Assembly (NCBI RefSeq): GCF_000423625.1
Contig: NZ_AUII01000015.1
Span: forward strand, 47,417-111,416
Length of the DNA: 64,000 nt
Reading direction: 5' to 3'
Origin: Pseudonocardia asaccharolytica DSM 44247 = NBRC 16224
Lineage (GTDB): Bacteria; Actinomycetota; Actinomycetes; Mycobacteriales; Pseudonocardiaceae
Shown here in pieces: positions 24,957 through 34,168 of this stretch. The notes below the pieces were generated by a model. It was not told the origin of the DNA, did no database searches, and saw nothing but the letters and a program-made list of their open reading frames with translations. Position numbers and translations under genes: made by a program. Each line of letters begins with the position of its first letter. The stretch's first letter is position 1.

Positions 24957-26336
24957 TCAGAAGATCAGCTCGGAGAATGTGTAGATCGCCAGTCCGGCCA
25001 GCGCGCCGACGACGGTGCCGTTGATCCGGATCCACTGCAGGTCGCGCCCCACCTGCAGCTCGATCTTCCGCGATGTCTCTGCCGCGTCCCAACGTCCGAC
25101 CGTGTCGGTGATCAACGTGGTGATCTCGCGCCGGTAGTGACGCACGACATGGCTCGCGACATCGCCGAGCCAGCCGTCGATCTTCCCGCGGAGCTCGGAA
25201 TCGGCGCCGAGCCGTCGGCCGAACGCCATCAGCCCTTTGCTGACCCGGATCCGAAGCTCGCTCGACGGGTCGGCCGCGGCGTCGAGGATCATCCGCTTGA
25301 CCGTGCCCCAGGCCTGGCCGATGAACCGCTGCACGTCGGGATGGTCGACGATCTGTTGTTTGATCTGCTCGGCCCGCTCGATCGTCGCGGGATCGCGCTG
25401 TAGATCGTTCGCGAACTCGATCAGGAACTTGTCGACCGCCTTGCGCAGCGGGTGCTCGGGGTCGGCCTTCACCGCCCAGGCGAAGTTCTGCACCTCCACG
25501 AAGACCTTGTCGGCGACCATGTCGTCGACGAACCGCGGCGTCCAGTTCGGTGCGCGCTCGCGGACCACCCGCAACACCATGTCGTGGTTCTCGGCAACCC
25601 AGTCGTAGGCCCGGTCGCACACCAGGTCGACGAGCCGGCGGTGCCCCCCGTCGAGGAGCACGCCCTCGAGCACCTTGCCCAGCGGCGGCCCGACCGGTTG
25701 CTCCAGCAGTTTCCGCACCAGGATCTGCTCGATGACCGCCTGGACGTCCTCGTCGCGCAACACCGTGACGATGCCGCGGGCCGCGGTCGAGAGCTCGGCG
25801 GCCACCCGGTCGGCGTTCTCCTGCAGCCCGATCCAGCCCCCGACCCGGCCGGCGATCTCGGCCCGGTCGAGCTTGTCGCGGACCACGGCCTCGGACAGGA
25901 AGTTCTCCCCGACGAAATCGCCGAGACTGTCGCCGATCACATCCTTCTTCGCCGGGATGATGGCCGTGTGCGGGATCGGCAGGTTGAGCGGCCTGCGGAA
26001 CAGCGCGGTGACGGCGAACCAGTCGGCCAGCGCGCCCACCATCCCCGCCTCGGCCGCGGCGCGCATGTACCCGGCCCAGGCCATGCCGAGGTTGACCTCG
26101 AGGTAGCGGCCGACCAGGAACACGACGGTGGCACCGAGCAGGAACCCCGTCGCGACCATCTTCATCCTGCGCAGGTCGCGCCGCTTGATGTCCTCGTTGA
26201 GCGGGCTGAACGAACCCAGCGGCGTCGCTGCTGCCGGTCGGGACGGCCGGGGTGACGGGACAGCGGGTGGCTGCGGTGAGCGGGCCGGTCCCTGGGCCTG
26301 GCGAATCTGCACGAACTCAATAGTGCCCCGCGCCAC
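24957..26336 (-). CDS. DUF445 family membrane protein
   Basis: The product is about 459 residues if started at the GTG at 26336; a GTG at 26312 is equally possible and neither has a strong ribosome-binding site. A Pro-rich N-terminal 45 residues precede one or two transmembrane helices (VATGFLLGATVVFLVGRYL, GMVGALADWFAVTALF) and a long helical body with FVGENFL and the repeated V-E-x-I-L type helices; a final C-terminal hydrophobic segment is GTVVGALAGLAIYTFSELIF. This matches DUF445, of unknown function. Confidence 0.75.
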   Translation of the reverse strand: MARGTIEFVQIRQAQGPARSPQPPAVPSPRPSRPAAATPLGSFSPLNEDIKRRDLRRMKMVATGFLLGATVVFLVGRYLEVNLGMAWAGYMRAAAEAGMVGALADWFAVTALFRRPLNLPIPHTAIIPAKKDVIGDSLGDFVGENFLSEAVVRDKLDRAEIAGRVGGWIGLQENADRVAAELSTAARGIVTVLRDEDVQAVIEQILVRKLLEQPVGPPLGKVLEGVLLDGGHRRLVDLVCDRAYDWVAENHDMVLRVVRERAPNWTPRFVDDMVADKVFVEVQNFAWAVKADPEHPLRKAVDKFLIEFANDLQRDPATIERAEQIKQQIVDHPDVQRFIGQAWGTVKRMILDAAADPSSELRIRVSKGLMAFGRRLGADSELRGKIDGWLGDVASHVVRHYRREITTLITDTVGRWDAAETSRKIELQVGRDLQWIRINGTVVGALAGLAIYTFSELIF

Positions 26337-26535
26337 GGCTGAGCCACACAGGAACGTGGCTCTGGCCGAGGCCGGCGATACTCCACCGGCCCCGGCCACG
26401 TCGAGGTGCGGCTGCACGGCAAGGGAGAAACGCTCCCTCAGGCGCCGCACCGGGGTGCGCCCGCCCGTCCCGGCGCGATCCGACGATCTGCGGCAGCGGG
26501 ACGGTGAACGGGCGCGGCTCGCGGTGGACCCGGGG

Positions 26536-27060
26536 CTAGGGCCCAGACCGCGGGCCTCCGACGATCGCCGCGACGGACCGCTGGGTGCCCGGCAGCAGAT
26601 CGCTGGTTGCCTGCGACCGCACCGCATCGGTGACGGCCTCGACGATGACCGCGGCGTCGGGCACCCGGTAGCCGGTTCGCGCCGGCGCCACCCGCCAGTG
26701 CACCCATCCGTCCGGGCGCTCGGTCGGCGGGGCGAGCACACCGATCCCGTCGGTGTGCGACACGACCTCGGGGTGCAGGCTCAGTTCGAGCGGCAGCCCG
26801 GATCCGGGGCTCATCGGGAACCACCAGGTGCCTTGCGGCGTGGCTGCCACCGGCACCACCAGCCCGCAGTCGCGAAGCGTCGCGCAGGCTCGGCGGCCGA
26901 GCTCGGCGGGCACCTCGACGATGTCGAGGACGGTCCCGGTGGCCAGCAGGATCTCCGTGCCCGATCCCGGTACCAGTGGCCATCCGTGGTGGGCGTAGTC
27001 GCGCGCGGCCGCCCTCAGCTCCGCGCCGTAGACGGCCCGGTAGCTGTCCCACCACGACAT
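26536..27060 (-). CDS. Small Prim-Pol-like (bifunctional primase/polymerase N-domain) protein
   Basis: The product is 174 residues from the ATG at 27060 behind AAGGAGG. The blocks AAARDYAHHGWPLVPG and GLVVPVAATPQGTWWF are those of the short actinobacterial proteins assigned to the archaeo-eukaryotic primase family. The usual acidic catalytic pair is replaced by LDIVEVPAELG, and compared with the family I remember, about 40 residues with a Cys/His cluster are missing between the PG and the LLATG block. Polymerase activity is therefore unlikely; a regulatory or structural role is a guess. Confidence 0.55.
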   Translation of the reverse strand: MSWWDSYRAVYGAELRAAARDYAHHGWPLVPGSGTEILLATGTVLDIVEVPAELGRRACATLRDCGLVVPVAATPQGTWWFPMSPGSGLPLELSLHPEVVSHTDGIGVLAPPTERPDGWVHWRVAPARTGYRVPDAAVIVEAVTDAVRSQATSDLLPGTQRSVAAIVGGPRSGP

Positions 27061-27363
27061 CGTCCGACCTCCTTGGAGCACGACCCCGGCCAGTCGCCCG
27101 GAGCACCGTTCTGTGTTCTTCAACACCAAGAATGACTCCCGGGGTACGGGAAATCGCCTGGTCAGCGCTGACTGCACCAGGCCGCGAGACAAGCGGGCCT
27201 CGAACCGTGGCGCGCCGGACGACGTCCGGTCACCGAGGGTTGGCCGGTCCGCCACCCGGGACCGGCGGCTACTCCGTTCGGTCCGCCACCGAACGTCTGC
27301 CGTCATGCGACCGCCCGTCGGCCGACGGAGCAACGGCTCGGCCCGTCGCGCCCCGTACCGCTC
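27061..27363. other. Intergenic stretch without recognisable gene
   Basis: Just over 300 bases between the Prim-Pol-like start and the cold-shock terminator. It holds the promoter of the minus-strand gene; frames that are open on the plus strand have no family signature. I see nothing else. Confidence 0.5.
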
Positions 27364-27412
27364 CGGAAACGCCGGTGCCGGCGATCCCGAGGGGATCACC
27401 GGCACCGTTTCC
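27364..27412. terminator. Long hairpin terminator after cold-shock gene
   Basis: CGGAAAC and GTTTCCG enclose GC-rich arms around a GAG-containing loop, giving a stem of over 20 bp with one bulge. It lies 31 nt past the cold-shock stop on the minus strand. Confidence 0.75.
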
Positions 27413-27442
27413 GAGCCGTACGCCCGGTGGCCAGAGGCCGTC

Positions 27443-27646
27443 TCAGATGATGCGGACCGAGTCCGCCTGCGGGCCCTTGGCGCCCTGGCTGGCCTCGAAG
27501 GAGACGCGCTGATTCTCCTCGAGGGTGCGGAAACCCTCCGACTGGATGGCCGAGTAGTGGACGAAGACGTCCGGACCGTTGTCGTCAGTAGCGATGAAGC
27601 CGAAGCCCTTCTCGGCGTTGAACCACTTGACGGTGCCCTGCGGCAT
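27443..27646 (-). CDS. Cold-shock domain protein (CspA family)
   Basis: The product is 67 residues, a complete cold-shock domain: [17 protein letters not shown] (RNP1), then [10 protein letters not shown] (RNP2), ending ADSVRII. It binds single-stranded RNA and DNA and acts as an RNA chaperone. GGGAG precedes the ATG. The upstream region to the divergent desaturase is 357 bases, which leaves room for the long structured leader typical of csp mRNAs. Confidence 0.95.
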   Translation of the reverse strand: MPQGTVKWFNAEKGFGFIATDDNGPDVFVHYSAIQSEGFRTLEENQRVSFEASQGAKGPQADSVRII

Positions 27647-28003
27647 TAGTGTTCTCCCACATGTGAAGCGAACCCGGCCGGCACTGTGCCGACCGGTGGC
27701 TGCGTGGGGCGTACTCACACGGGGAGGGCATTCCTCGGGCGCGTGGAGCCCCACTGTCACTCTCCACGGACGCTTCACAACGATCGAGGAAGACACGACT
27801 GCAACCGGCCTCCACGCTAGCACGGGACGGCCCGGGTGGGCCCGAAGACCGTCGCCACCCAACAGGACACGTCCCGTTGCCGTAGTGTCGGCTTCGATGC
27901 CGGGCCGTGACACCCCAGCCAGGGCGGGCCGCACCCGATGTCGTCGCGTTCCTGACAGTCCACGCCGTGTCGGCGCGCATCCCCCCTCAACCGAAGGTGT
28001 TGT
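27647..28003. other. Divergent promoter region of csp and desaturase
   Basis: There is no gene in these 357 bases. It must contain the csp leader (minus) and the desaturase promoter (plus). I see short GC hairpins but no convincing riboswitch and cannot define promoters with confidence. Confidence 0.45.
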
Positions 28004-28948
28004 ATGCCCTCGACCCTCCAGAGCCGTCCCCCACCTCGCGCCACGGCACCGCTGACCGACGGCCATCGCTCCGTCACCGAGCAGGCGCTCGTCCTCGTGT
28101 TCATCGCGCTTCCGCTGCTGGCGTTGGTCGTCGCCGTACCGTTGGCCTGGGGTTCGGGGCTCGGCTGGACGGACGTCGGGCTCGCGCTCGGCTGCTACCT
28201 GCTCACGGGGCTCGGGGTGACCGTCGGTTTCCACCGCTACTTCACCCATGGCGCCTTCAAGGCGAGCCGCGGGCTGCGGATCGCGCTGGCGGTCGCGGGC
28301 AGTTTCGCACTCCAGGGCGGGGTCATCACGTGGGTGGCCGACCACCGGCGCCATCACGCGTTTTCCGACAAGGAGGGCGATCCGCATTCGCCGTGGCTGT
28401 TCGGCACCGGTCCACGCGCGCTGGCTCGCGGATTCTGGCACTCGCACATGGGCTGGCTGCTGAACCGGGACAAGACCAACGCCCGCCGCTTCGCCCCGGA
28501 CCTGCTCGCCGACCGCGACCTGGTACGGATCGACAACGGGTTCATGTGGCTGACCATCGCGAGCCTTGGGCTGCCGGCCGTCGTCGGCGGGCTGGTCAGC
28601 TGGTCGGTCTGGGGCGCCTTCACCGCCTTTTTCTGGGCCGGCCTCGTCCGCGTCGCCCTGCTGCATCACGTGACCTGGTCGATCAACTCGATCTGCCATA
28701 TCTGGGGTGACCGCCCGTTCGCGGCCCGGGACCGCTCCGCGAATGTCTGGTGGCTGGCGCCGCTGTCGTTCGGCGAGTCGTGGCACAACCTGCACCACGC
28801 CGACCCGACCTGCGCCCGGCACGGGGTCAAGCGCGGACAGCTCGACATCTCGGCCATGGTCATCCGGATGTTCGAGAAGCTCGGCTGGGCGCGCTCGGTG
28901 CGCTGGCCAACCCCGCGACGTCTGCAGCGGCTCACCCGGTCGGGCTGA
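28004..28948 (+). CDS. Acyl-CoA/fatty acid delta-9-type desaturase
   Basis: The product is 314 residues with the three histidine boxes of membrane di-iron desaturases: HRYFTH, HRRHH and HNLHH, each preceded by hydrophobic helices. It introduces a double bond in acyl-CoA (usually stearoyl-CoA) at the membrane with an electron donor such as an FAD/ferredoxin reductase. The placement beside the cold-shock gene suits a role in membrane fluidity, but they are divergent. The ATG at 28004 lacks a strong Shine-Dalgarno; the reading to the first helix is short and fits. Confidence 0.9.
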   Translation: MPSTLQSRPPPRATAPLTDGHRSVTEQALVLVFIALPLLALVVAVPLAWGSGLGWTDVGLALGCYLLTGLGVTVGFHRYFTHGAFKASRGLRIALAVAGSFALQGGVITWVADHRRHHAFSDKEGDPHSPWLFGTGPRALARGFWHSHMGWLLNRDKTNARRFAPDLLADRDLVRIDNGFMWLTIASLGLPAVVGGLVSWSVWGAFTAFFWAGLVRVALLHHVTWSINSICHIWGDRPFAARDRSANVWWLAPLSFGESWHNLHHADPTCARHGVKRGQLDISAMVIRMFEKLGWARSVRWPTPRRLQRLTRSG

Positions 28949-28957
28949 GCCGGGTGC

Positions 28958-29374
28958 TCACCGCAGCGCCCCCGGCGGCCGAGCCGCGGCCTCGGTGAGC
29001 AGTTCGGCGACCACGTCGAGGTCGAGATCCGCGACCCGCTTCACCCGGATGCAGCTCTTGCCGATCGATGCCTTCGGCAACCGCTCGGCACAGGACTCCG
29101 CGAGATAGCGGCCGTCCTCGGTGGTCGCACTGACATACAGCGAGATGTAGCGCTTGTTGCTGGCCATGGCGACGAGCGCCCAGTCACCCTCCCGGCCCGA
29201 GGCGTATCGATAGTGGTAGGTGCCGTAACCGGGCATTCCGAACTCCATCGTCGGCTCGAGCTGCGGCACGACGCGGCGGATGAGTTCATGCAGCGCGCGG
29301 ATCTCGCCGCGGCGCGGTTCGTCGAGGCCCTCGATATAGGCCTCGTGGGTGGGCGCGGTGGATCTGCCTCGCAC
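28958..29374 (-). CDS. DUF1801-like protein
   Basis: The product is 138 residues from the GTG at 29374, preceded by GAGGAG. The blocks AYIEGLDEPRRGEIRALHELI, MEFGMPGYG, FxALVAMASNKRYISLY-like and KASIGKSCIRVKRV follow the DUF1801/YdhG family. Family members have a small alpha/beta fold of unknown function. It is convergent with the desaturase, 9 nt apart. Confidence 0.65.
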   Translation of the reverse strand: MRGRSTAPTHEAYIEGLDEPRRGEIRALHELIRRVVPQLEPTMEFGMPGYGTYHYRYASGREGDWALVAMASNKRYISLYVSATTEDGRYLAESCAERLPKASIGKSCIRVKRVADLDLDVVAELLTEAAARPPGALR

Positions 29375-29445
29375 GGCATGGCTCCTCGGGGTCGGGACGC
29401 CGATCGTGCCAGCCGACCCCGACAGTCCGAGTCGCGCTGCGTCCG

Positions 29446-30033
29446 TCACCATTCCCGTTCGGCGTACGGGCGCGACCACAGCGCGACCTGCAGGGTGACC
29501 GACTTGAACCACGCCGCGTGCATGCGCTCGACGTCGGCCTCGGAGTGGCCCTTCTTCGCGAGGAACGGCCGCATCGTCGCGGTGATCGGGTAGATGAACG
29601 CGATCAGGTAGCGCAGCGGCACGACGGGCACCGAGTCGACGCCGTCGGTCTTGTTCTTCTTCGCCGGCGTGTGTCGCAGCGCGATCTCCTCCTGGTAGGC
29701 CAGCCAGCGCTCGTCGTACGGCCGCCGGCAGGTATCCAGGATCCAGCGGCCGAACCGGTGGTAGACCGCGTCCAGGTAGCTCTTGATCGGCTCGCCGTCG
29801 CGGTCGGCGAAGTAGGCCACCAGATGTGGGTGCGAGCCGACGAAGCCGTACCAGGTGTCGAGGACGTCGGTGATCTGGTCGGCGAGCACGTCGCCCGCCA
29901 TCGCCAGCGCGGCGGCGTCGTCGTCGGTGAACAGGACGCTTGCCTTGAGTTGCTCCAGTTCGGCGGCGCTGACCGGCGAGGCGGGGAGCGCGTGGTCGTC
30001 GTAGGTGTAGCCGGCGGGGGCAGACACGGTCAT
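29446..30033 (-). CDS. Protoglobin (single-domain globin-sensor-type haem protein)
   Basis: The product is 195 residues. It begins AGYTYDDHALPASPVS and continues with the protoglobin blocks DVLDTWYGFVGSHPHL and RWLAYQEEIALRH, the last containing the likely proximal histidine. There is no GGDEF or other output domain, so this is a free protoglobin. Protoglobins bind O2, CO and NO and may detoxify NO or act in redox sensing. It is divergent from a redoxin, and a perfect palindrome lies between them, suggesting common control. GGAGCTGTC precedes the ATG. Confidence 0.85.
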   Translation of the reverse strand: MTVSAPAGYTYDDHALPASPVSAAELEQLKASVLFTDDDAAALAMAGDVLADQITDVLDTWYGFVGSHPHLVAYFADRDGEPIKSYLDAVYHRFGRWILDTCRRPYDERWLAYQEEIALRHTPAKKNKTDGVDSVPVVPLRYLIAFIYPITATMRPFLAKKGHSEADVERMHAAWFKSVTLQVALWSRPYAEREW

Positions 30034-30046
30034 GACAGCTCCGTTG

Positions 30047-30063
30047 AATTAGGATTCCTAATT
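30047..30063. promoter_or_regulatory. 17-bp palindrome between protoglobin and redoxin genes
   Basis: AATTAGGATTCCTAATT has two perfect 8-bp arms around a single base. It lies 13 nt from the protoglobin start and 47 nt from the redoxin start. TAGGCT at 30072-30077 is a plausible -10 for the redoxin with the palindrome over its -35, so a dimeric repressor could shut both genes. Confidence 0.65.
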
Positions 30064-30110
30064 ACGAGTGCTAGGCTAGCGACTCCTCGACAGCGGCGAA
30101 AGGACCTGGG

Positions 30111-30581
30111 ATGAACGCCGAGCCGGCACCGGCCCCCGAGCTCGACGTCACGGAGTGGCTCAACGCCGGCCCCCTCACGCTCGCCGGGCTGCGCGGGCGC
30201 GTCGTCGTACTGGAGGCGTTCCAGATGCTCTGCCCCAGCTGCGTGAGCCATTCGCTCCCGCAGGCCAAACGCGTGGCCGCGACGTTCTCCTCCGACGACG
30301 TGGTCGTGCTCGGGCTGCACACGGTGTTCGAGCACCACGAGGCGATGGGCCCGGTCTCCCTGCGCGCCTTCGCCCATGAGAACCGGCTGACGTTCCCGAT
30401 CGCCATCGACCGTCACGACGACCACGACCCCACCCCGGTGACCTTCGCCCGCTACGGCATGCGGGGCACGCCGACCACGGTGCTGGTCGACCGCGCCGGA
30501 CAGGTGCGCAACCAGGCGTTCGGCTCGGTGCCCGATCTCGCCCTCGGCGCCCAGATCGCCGCCCTCGCCGCGGAGCGCTGA
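30111..30581 (+). CDS. TlpA/AhpC-like redoxin, thioredoxin fold
   Basis: The product is 156 residues with a thioredoxin fold: LAGLRGRVVVLEAFQMLCPSC contains a C-P-S-C pair, followed by a peroxiredoxin-like FxxDDVVVLGLHTVFEHH block and the cis-Pro GTPTTVLVDRAGQV. No signal peptide is visible, so it is cytoplasmic. It may reduce disulphides or peroxides. AAAGGAC precedes the ATG. Divergent with the protoglobin; convergent with the MarR gene. Confidence 0.8.
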   Translation: MNAEPAPAPELDVTEWLNAGPLTLAGLRGRVVVLEAFQMLCPSCVSHSLPQAKRVAATFSSDDVVVLGLHTVFEHHEAMGPVSLRAFAHENRLTFPIAIDRHDDHDPTPVTFARYGMRGTPTTVLVDRAGQVRNQAFGSVPDLALGAQIAALAAER

Positions 30582-30590
30582 GGCCCCGGG

Positions 30591-31031
30591 CTATCGCAGC
30601 GGCGCGCCGAGGGCGGCGTCCAGTGCCCGGGCTGCCTCCGGACCCAGCGCCGCGCCGAGCCTGCGCAACCAGGCCGCCTCGATCTCGGCCAACTCGGCCA
30701 GCGCCAGACGTTGCAGCGCGCGGCCGCGGCCGGTCAGCCGCACCAGCCGGGCCCGGCCGTCGGTCGGATCCAGGACACGTTCGAGGTACCCGAGCCGCTC
30801 CAGATCCGCCACCAGCTCGCTCATCGACGGATGGGCCATCCGGCCCCGCTCGGCGAGGACGGTGAGCCGCGTTCCGTCCGCGTCGATGTTCTCGAAGACC
30901 TGGCTGTGAGCGACGCGGATCTGCGGGTAACCGGCCGCCGCGAGCCGGACAACGAGCTCCTCGAGGATCTCCTGAACGGCGGCTCGCATCACCGTGACCA
31001 GCGTGTGGCGGCGCACCGCAGGGTTGACCAC
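30591..31031 (-). CDS. MarR-family transcriptional regulator
   Basis: The product is 146 residues from the GTG at 31031, behind GGGAG. The winged helix reads RLTVLAERGRMAHPSMSELVADLERLGYLERVLDPTDGRARLVRLT, the standard MarR pattern with its beta-wing D-x-R. A palindrome 27-39 nt upstream is the likely site of autoregulation and may also control the divergent SARP-type gene. The much longer open frame on this strand (to 32447) is antisense to that gene and not real. Confidence 0.85.
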   Translation of the reverse strand: MVNPAVRRHTLVTVMRAAVQEILEELVVRLAAAGYPQIRVAHSQVFENIDADGTRLTVLAERGRMAHPSMSELVADLERLGYLERVLDPTDGRARLVRLTGRGRALQRLALAELAEIEAAWLRRLGAALGPEAARALDAALGAPLR

Positions 31032-31057
31032 CGCCGACTCCCGCTTGACGAAATTAC

Positions 31058-31070
31058 GTAGGCTGCCTAC
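31058..31070. promoter_or_regulatory. Palindromic MarR operator candidate
   Basis: GTAGGCTGCCTAC, a perfect 13-bp palindrome centred on T31064 and set in an AT-rich context (AATTAC to the left, ACAA to the right), in the divergent gap between marR-type gene and the 1001-aa regulator. Confidence 0.55.
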
Positions 31071-31082
31071 ACAATAGCGGCT

Positions 31083-34000
31083 GTGCCCGTGGAGGTCCGG
31101 CTGCTCGGGGGCTTCGCGGTGACGCTGCGGGGCCGGCCGGTCCCGGACTCGGCCTGGCCCCCGCGGCGGGCCGCGGACCTCGTCGCGCTGCTCGCCCTGG
31201 CCCCGGCGAGATCGCTGCTGCGGGATCAGGTGGTCGACGCGCTCTGGCCCGATCTCCCCGCCGAGGCGGGCGCAGCGAGCTTGCACCGGGCCGCCCACTG
31301 GGCCCGCCGGGTGCTCGGCCCGGATGCGGTGACGCTGCGCGGCGGCCGGGTCACGCTGTTCCCCGGCGACGAGGTCGCCATCGACGTCGACCGGTTCGAG
31401 GCGGCCGCCCGGCGGGCTCGGGCGACCGAGGACCCCACCTTGTATGCCGCCGCCGCGGACCTCCATCTCGGTGAGCTGCTGCCCGACCGCCGCTACGCCG
31501 ACTGGACGGTGCCACGCCGCGAGGCGTTGCGGCTGCTGCATCTGGAGATGCTGCGCGGCGCGCAGCGGTGGGACGAGCTCGTGGAGCTCGACCCGTGCGA
31601 CGAGATCGCGCACCGCGCCCTGATCCGCCGTCACCTCGCCCGCGGCGACCGGCACGCCGCGCTGCTCCAGTTCGGACGGCTGCGCGCCGCACTGGACCGC
31701 GAGCTCGGCGTCGGCCCCGCCGCGGAGACCCTCGCGCTGGTCCGTCAGGTGACCGGGTCGTTGACCCGCGCCCGACGGGGCGACGTCCTGGTCGGCCGGG
31801 AGGTCGAGCTGTCCCGGCTGCGGGCCGCGCTGCGCGCAGGCACGCGGGCCATGCTGGTCACCGGCGAATCCGGCATCGGGAAGACCCGGCTGTGCGAGCA
31901 GCTGGTCGACGCCGCGGCGGCCGACGGGGTGCTGGTCCTGCGGACCACCGGGCTCGGGGCGGACGATCTGCCGTTCGCCGCGGTGCTGCGGGCCGCCGAC
32001 GCCGCACTCACCACGCGACCGGAGCTGGCCGAGGCGCTGCCGGCGGACGCCCGTTCGGCGTTCGCGGCGCCGATGCGCGACCCGTCCCCGCTGCCGACCC
32101 GCGCCCGGCTGATCGCCGCGCTGGACCGGCTCTGCAGCGCCGGGGCGGCGCCCGTGCTGCTGTTCGTCGACGACGCGCACCTCGCCGACGAGGACTCCCT
32201 CGGGCTGCTGGTCGCGTTCACCCGCTGCGCCCGGGCCCGCGCCACGGTGCTGCTGTCCATGGCACCCGATCCCGCGCGGCCGGCCGCGGAACAGGCTCGT
32301 GCCGAGCTGGTGGGCAGACCGGGCTCGATCGAGGTGACGCTCGGCCCGCTGACCCGCGAGGAGACGCGCGAGCTCCTCGAACACCGCTGCGGGCGCAGGA
32401 TCACCCCGGAGACCCTGCGCGAGGTATGGGCGGTCTCCGGCGGGCACCCGCTCGTCACCGTCGAGGTCGCCGCGGGACTCACCGAATGCGGCCGGGTCGA
32501 GGTGACGGCTGGCGCCGCGGCCGTCGTGGGCGCGCGGTTACGCCGGCTGCCCGCCGAGCTGACCGAGGCATTGCGCAGGGTCGCGGTGGCGCAGGAGGAG
32601 CTTGATGCGGGCGAGTTCGCGGCGCTGGCCGGCCTCGATCCGGATGCGGCCCACGACCTGCTGGAACGGGCGATGAACGCGGGGCTGATCGAGGTGGCGG
32701 GCGGCGGCTACCAGTTCCAGACCGCCCTGATACGCCGAGTCCTTGCCGACGGACTGCCGCCGCACCGGCGGACCGCCGTGCACCGGGAGGCGGCCGAGCG
32801 GCTCGCCGGCGCCGGCGCCCCTCCGGCGCGGGTGGCGCGGCACCTCGTCGCCGCGGGGCGGGGCGTGGAGGCGCTGCCCTGGCTGGTTCGCGCGGCCGAC
32901 CGCGCCGCCGGGCGCGGCGCGGTCGCCGAGGCGCTGACGCATGTGGAGACCGGTCTGGAGATCGAGCCGGACCGGCTGGACCTGCTGTGCCGGCGCGCCG
33001 AGTTCCGCTACGCGTGCGGCGACCCGAGTGCTCCGGTGGCCTTCGGTGTCGCGGCCGCGGCGGCAAGCGGGGAGACGGCGGACGCGCTGCGCATCCGCCA
33101 GGCCCGCATCCTGCTCATGGCGGGCGACGCCGCCGGCACGGTGCAGGCGCTGGACGGGATCGTCCCGACCGAGCAGACCCGCCTGGCCTACCTGCTCACC
33201 ACCGGCCTGCTCGCCTGGTTCACCGACCGCATCGACGAGGCCGAACAGACCGCCGGGCAGGCCGGCTTGCTGGCGACACTGGCCGGCAGGCCCGTCGACG
33301 TGCTGGACGCAACCATGCTCCGCGCGCTGGTGGCGCACAGCCGGGGCCGGTACGGCGCACAGCTGGTCGCCGACGTACTCGACCCGCGCAACGCGGCCGC
33401 GCTGGCGGGGATGCTCTCCGACGCACACCTGTGCGTGGCCGAGATCGTTCTGGACGACCCGGATGGCCGGGCCGAGCTGGCCGAGTTCGCGGTCCGCGTC
33501 CGCGCCGCGGCCTGCGGTGGGGCCGCCCGCGGGGCCGCGTTCGCGACCACGGTGCTGGGCGAGGCCCAGTTCCTCGACGGCGACCTGGCCGCCGCCGAGG
33601 CGAACCTGCTGGCGGGGGCCCGGGCGCACCGCGCCCTCGGGGAGCGGGGTGGCGAGGCGATCGCCCTGCACCGGCTCGCCGAGCTGGCGATCGCCGTGGG
33701 CAGGCCCGCGGCGGCCGGGCCGCTGCTCGACGACGCGCTGGACGCCGCCCGGTTCTCCCCGTTGTCCACCCGGCATCTGCTCACCCGCATCTACGGCACC
33801 ATGGCCAGCGTCGCCCCCGACGACGCCGCCGCGCTCGCCGTCCTCGACGCGGCCGAGGTGAGCCTGGTGCGCCCCGCCGAGGTATGCCCGCTCTGCTGCG
33901 TCCCGTTCCTGGTGCCGGCCGCGGCGGTGCGCGCCCGAACCGGCGACGTCGATGCTGCCGAGCGGTTGCTCGCCGCGGCCGAGCCCGTGGTCGAGGTCCT

Positions 34001-34088
34001 GTGGCACGGGCGGGGCCGGTGGCCGGTGGCGATCGCCGAGGTGCGGGCGCTGCTGGGCGACGGTCACCCCGCGGTTGCGGGGCCGTAG
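31083..34088 (+). CDS. AfsR/SARP-type regulator with BTAD and STAND ATPase domains
   Basis: The product is 1001 residues. Residues 1-95 are a trans_reg_C-like winged helix (VEVRLLGGFAVTLRGRPVP), 95-225 the bacterial transcriptional activator domain (BTAD), about 230-500 an AAA/STAND ATPase with VGREVEL, Walker A GESGIGKTRL and Walker B LLFVDDAHL, and the rest a helical TPR-like region. Such proteins integrate signals and activate secondary metabolism or stress genes. The GTG start is 13 nt beyond a MarR-type palindrome. A small DUF4242 gene follows, possibly a target or cotranscribed. Confidence 0.88.
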   Translation: MPVEVRLLGGFAVTLRGRPVPDSAWPPRRAADLVALLALAPARSLLRDQVVDALWPDLPAEAGAASLHRAAHWARRVLGPDAVTLRGGRVTLFPGDEVAIDVDRFEAAARRARATEDPTLYAAAADLHLGELLPDRRYADWTVPRREALRLLHLEMLRGAQRWDELVELDPCDEIAHRALIRRHLARGDRHAALLQFGRLRAALDRELGVGPAAETLALVRQVTGSLTRARRGDVLVGREVELSRLRAALRAGTRAMLVTGESGIGKTRLCEQLVDAAAADGVLVLRTTGLGADDLPFAAVLRAADAALTTRPELAEALPADARSAFAAPMRDPSPLPTRARLIAALDRLCSAGAAPVLLFVDDAHLADEDSLGLLVAFTRCARARATVLLSMAPDPARPAAEQARAELVGRPGSIEVTLGPLTREETRELLEHRCGRRITPETLREVWAVSGGHPLVTVEVAAGLTECGRVEVTAGAAAVVGARLRRLPAELTEALRRVAVAQEELDAGEFAALAGLDPDAAHDLLERAMNAGLIEVAGGGYQFQTALIRRVLADGLPPHRRTAVHREAAERLAGAGAPPARVARHLVAAGRGVEALPWLVRAADRAAGRGAVAEALTHVETGLEIEPDRLDLLCRRAEFRYACGDPSAPVAFGVAAAAASGETADALRIRQARILLMAGDAAGTVQALDGIVPTEQTRLAYLLTTGLLAWFTDRIDEAEQTAGQAGLLATLAGRPVDVLDATMLRALVAHSRGRYGAQLVADVLDPRNAAALAGMLSDAHLCVAEIVLDDPDGRAELAEFAVRVRAAACGGAARGAAFATTVLGEAQFLDGDLAAAEANLLAGARAHRALGERGGEAIALHRLAELAIAVGRPAAAGPLLDDALDAARFSPLSTRHLLTRIYGTMASVAPDDAAALAVLDAAEVSLVRPAEVCPLCCVPFLVPAAAVRARTGDVDAAERLLAAAEPVVEVLWHGRGRWPVAIAEVRALLGDGHPAVAGP

Positions 34089-34168
34089 CGCGGCGCCGGA
34101 AAGAAACCGGAAAGGTCTGCTGCCTAACGTCTGCTCCCGCCAGATCGACCCGCACGAAGGAGACGACA

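Noticed and set aside
31090..32447. Upstream extension of the MarR frame to 618 codons on the minus strand
   Set aside because: Antisense to the SARP-ATPase gene; the GTG at 31031 has a ribosome-binding site and starts a complete MarR protein.
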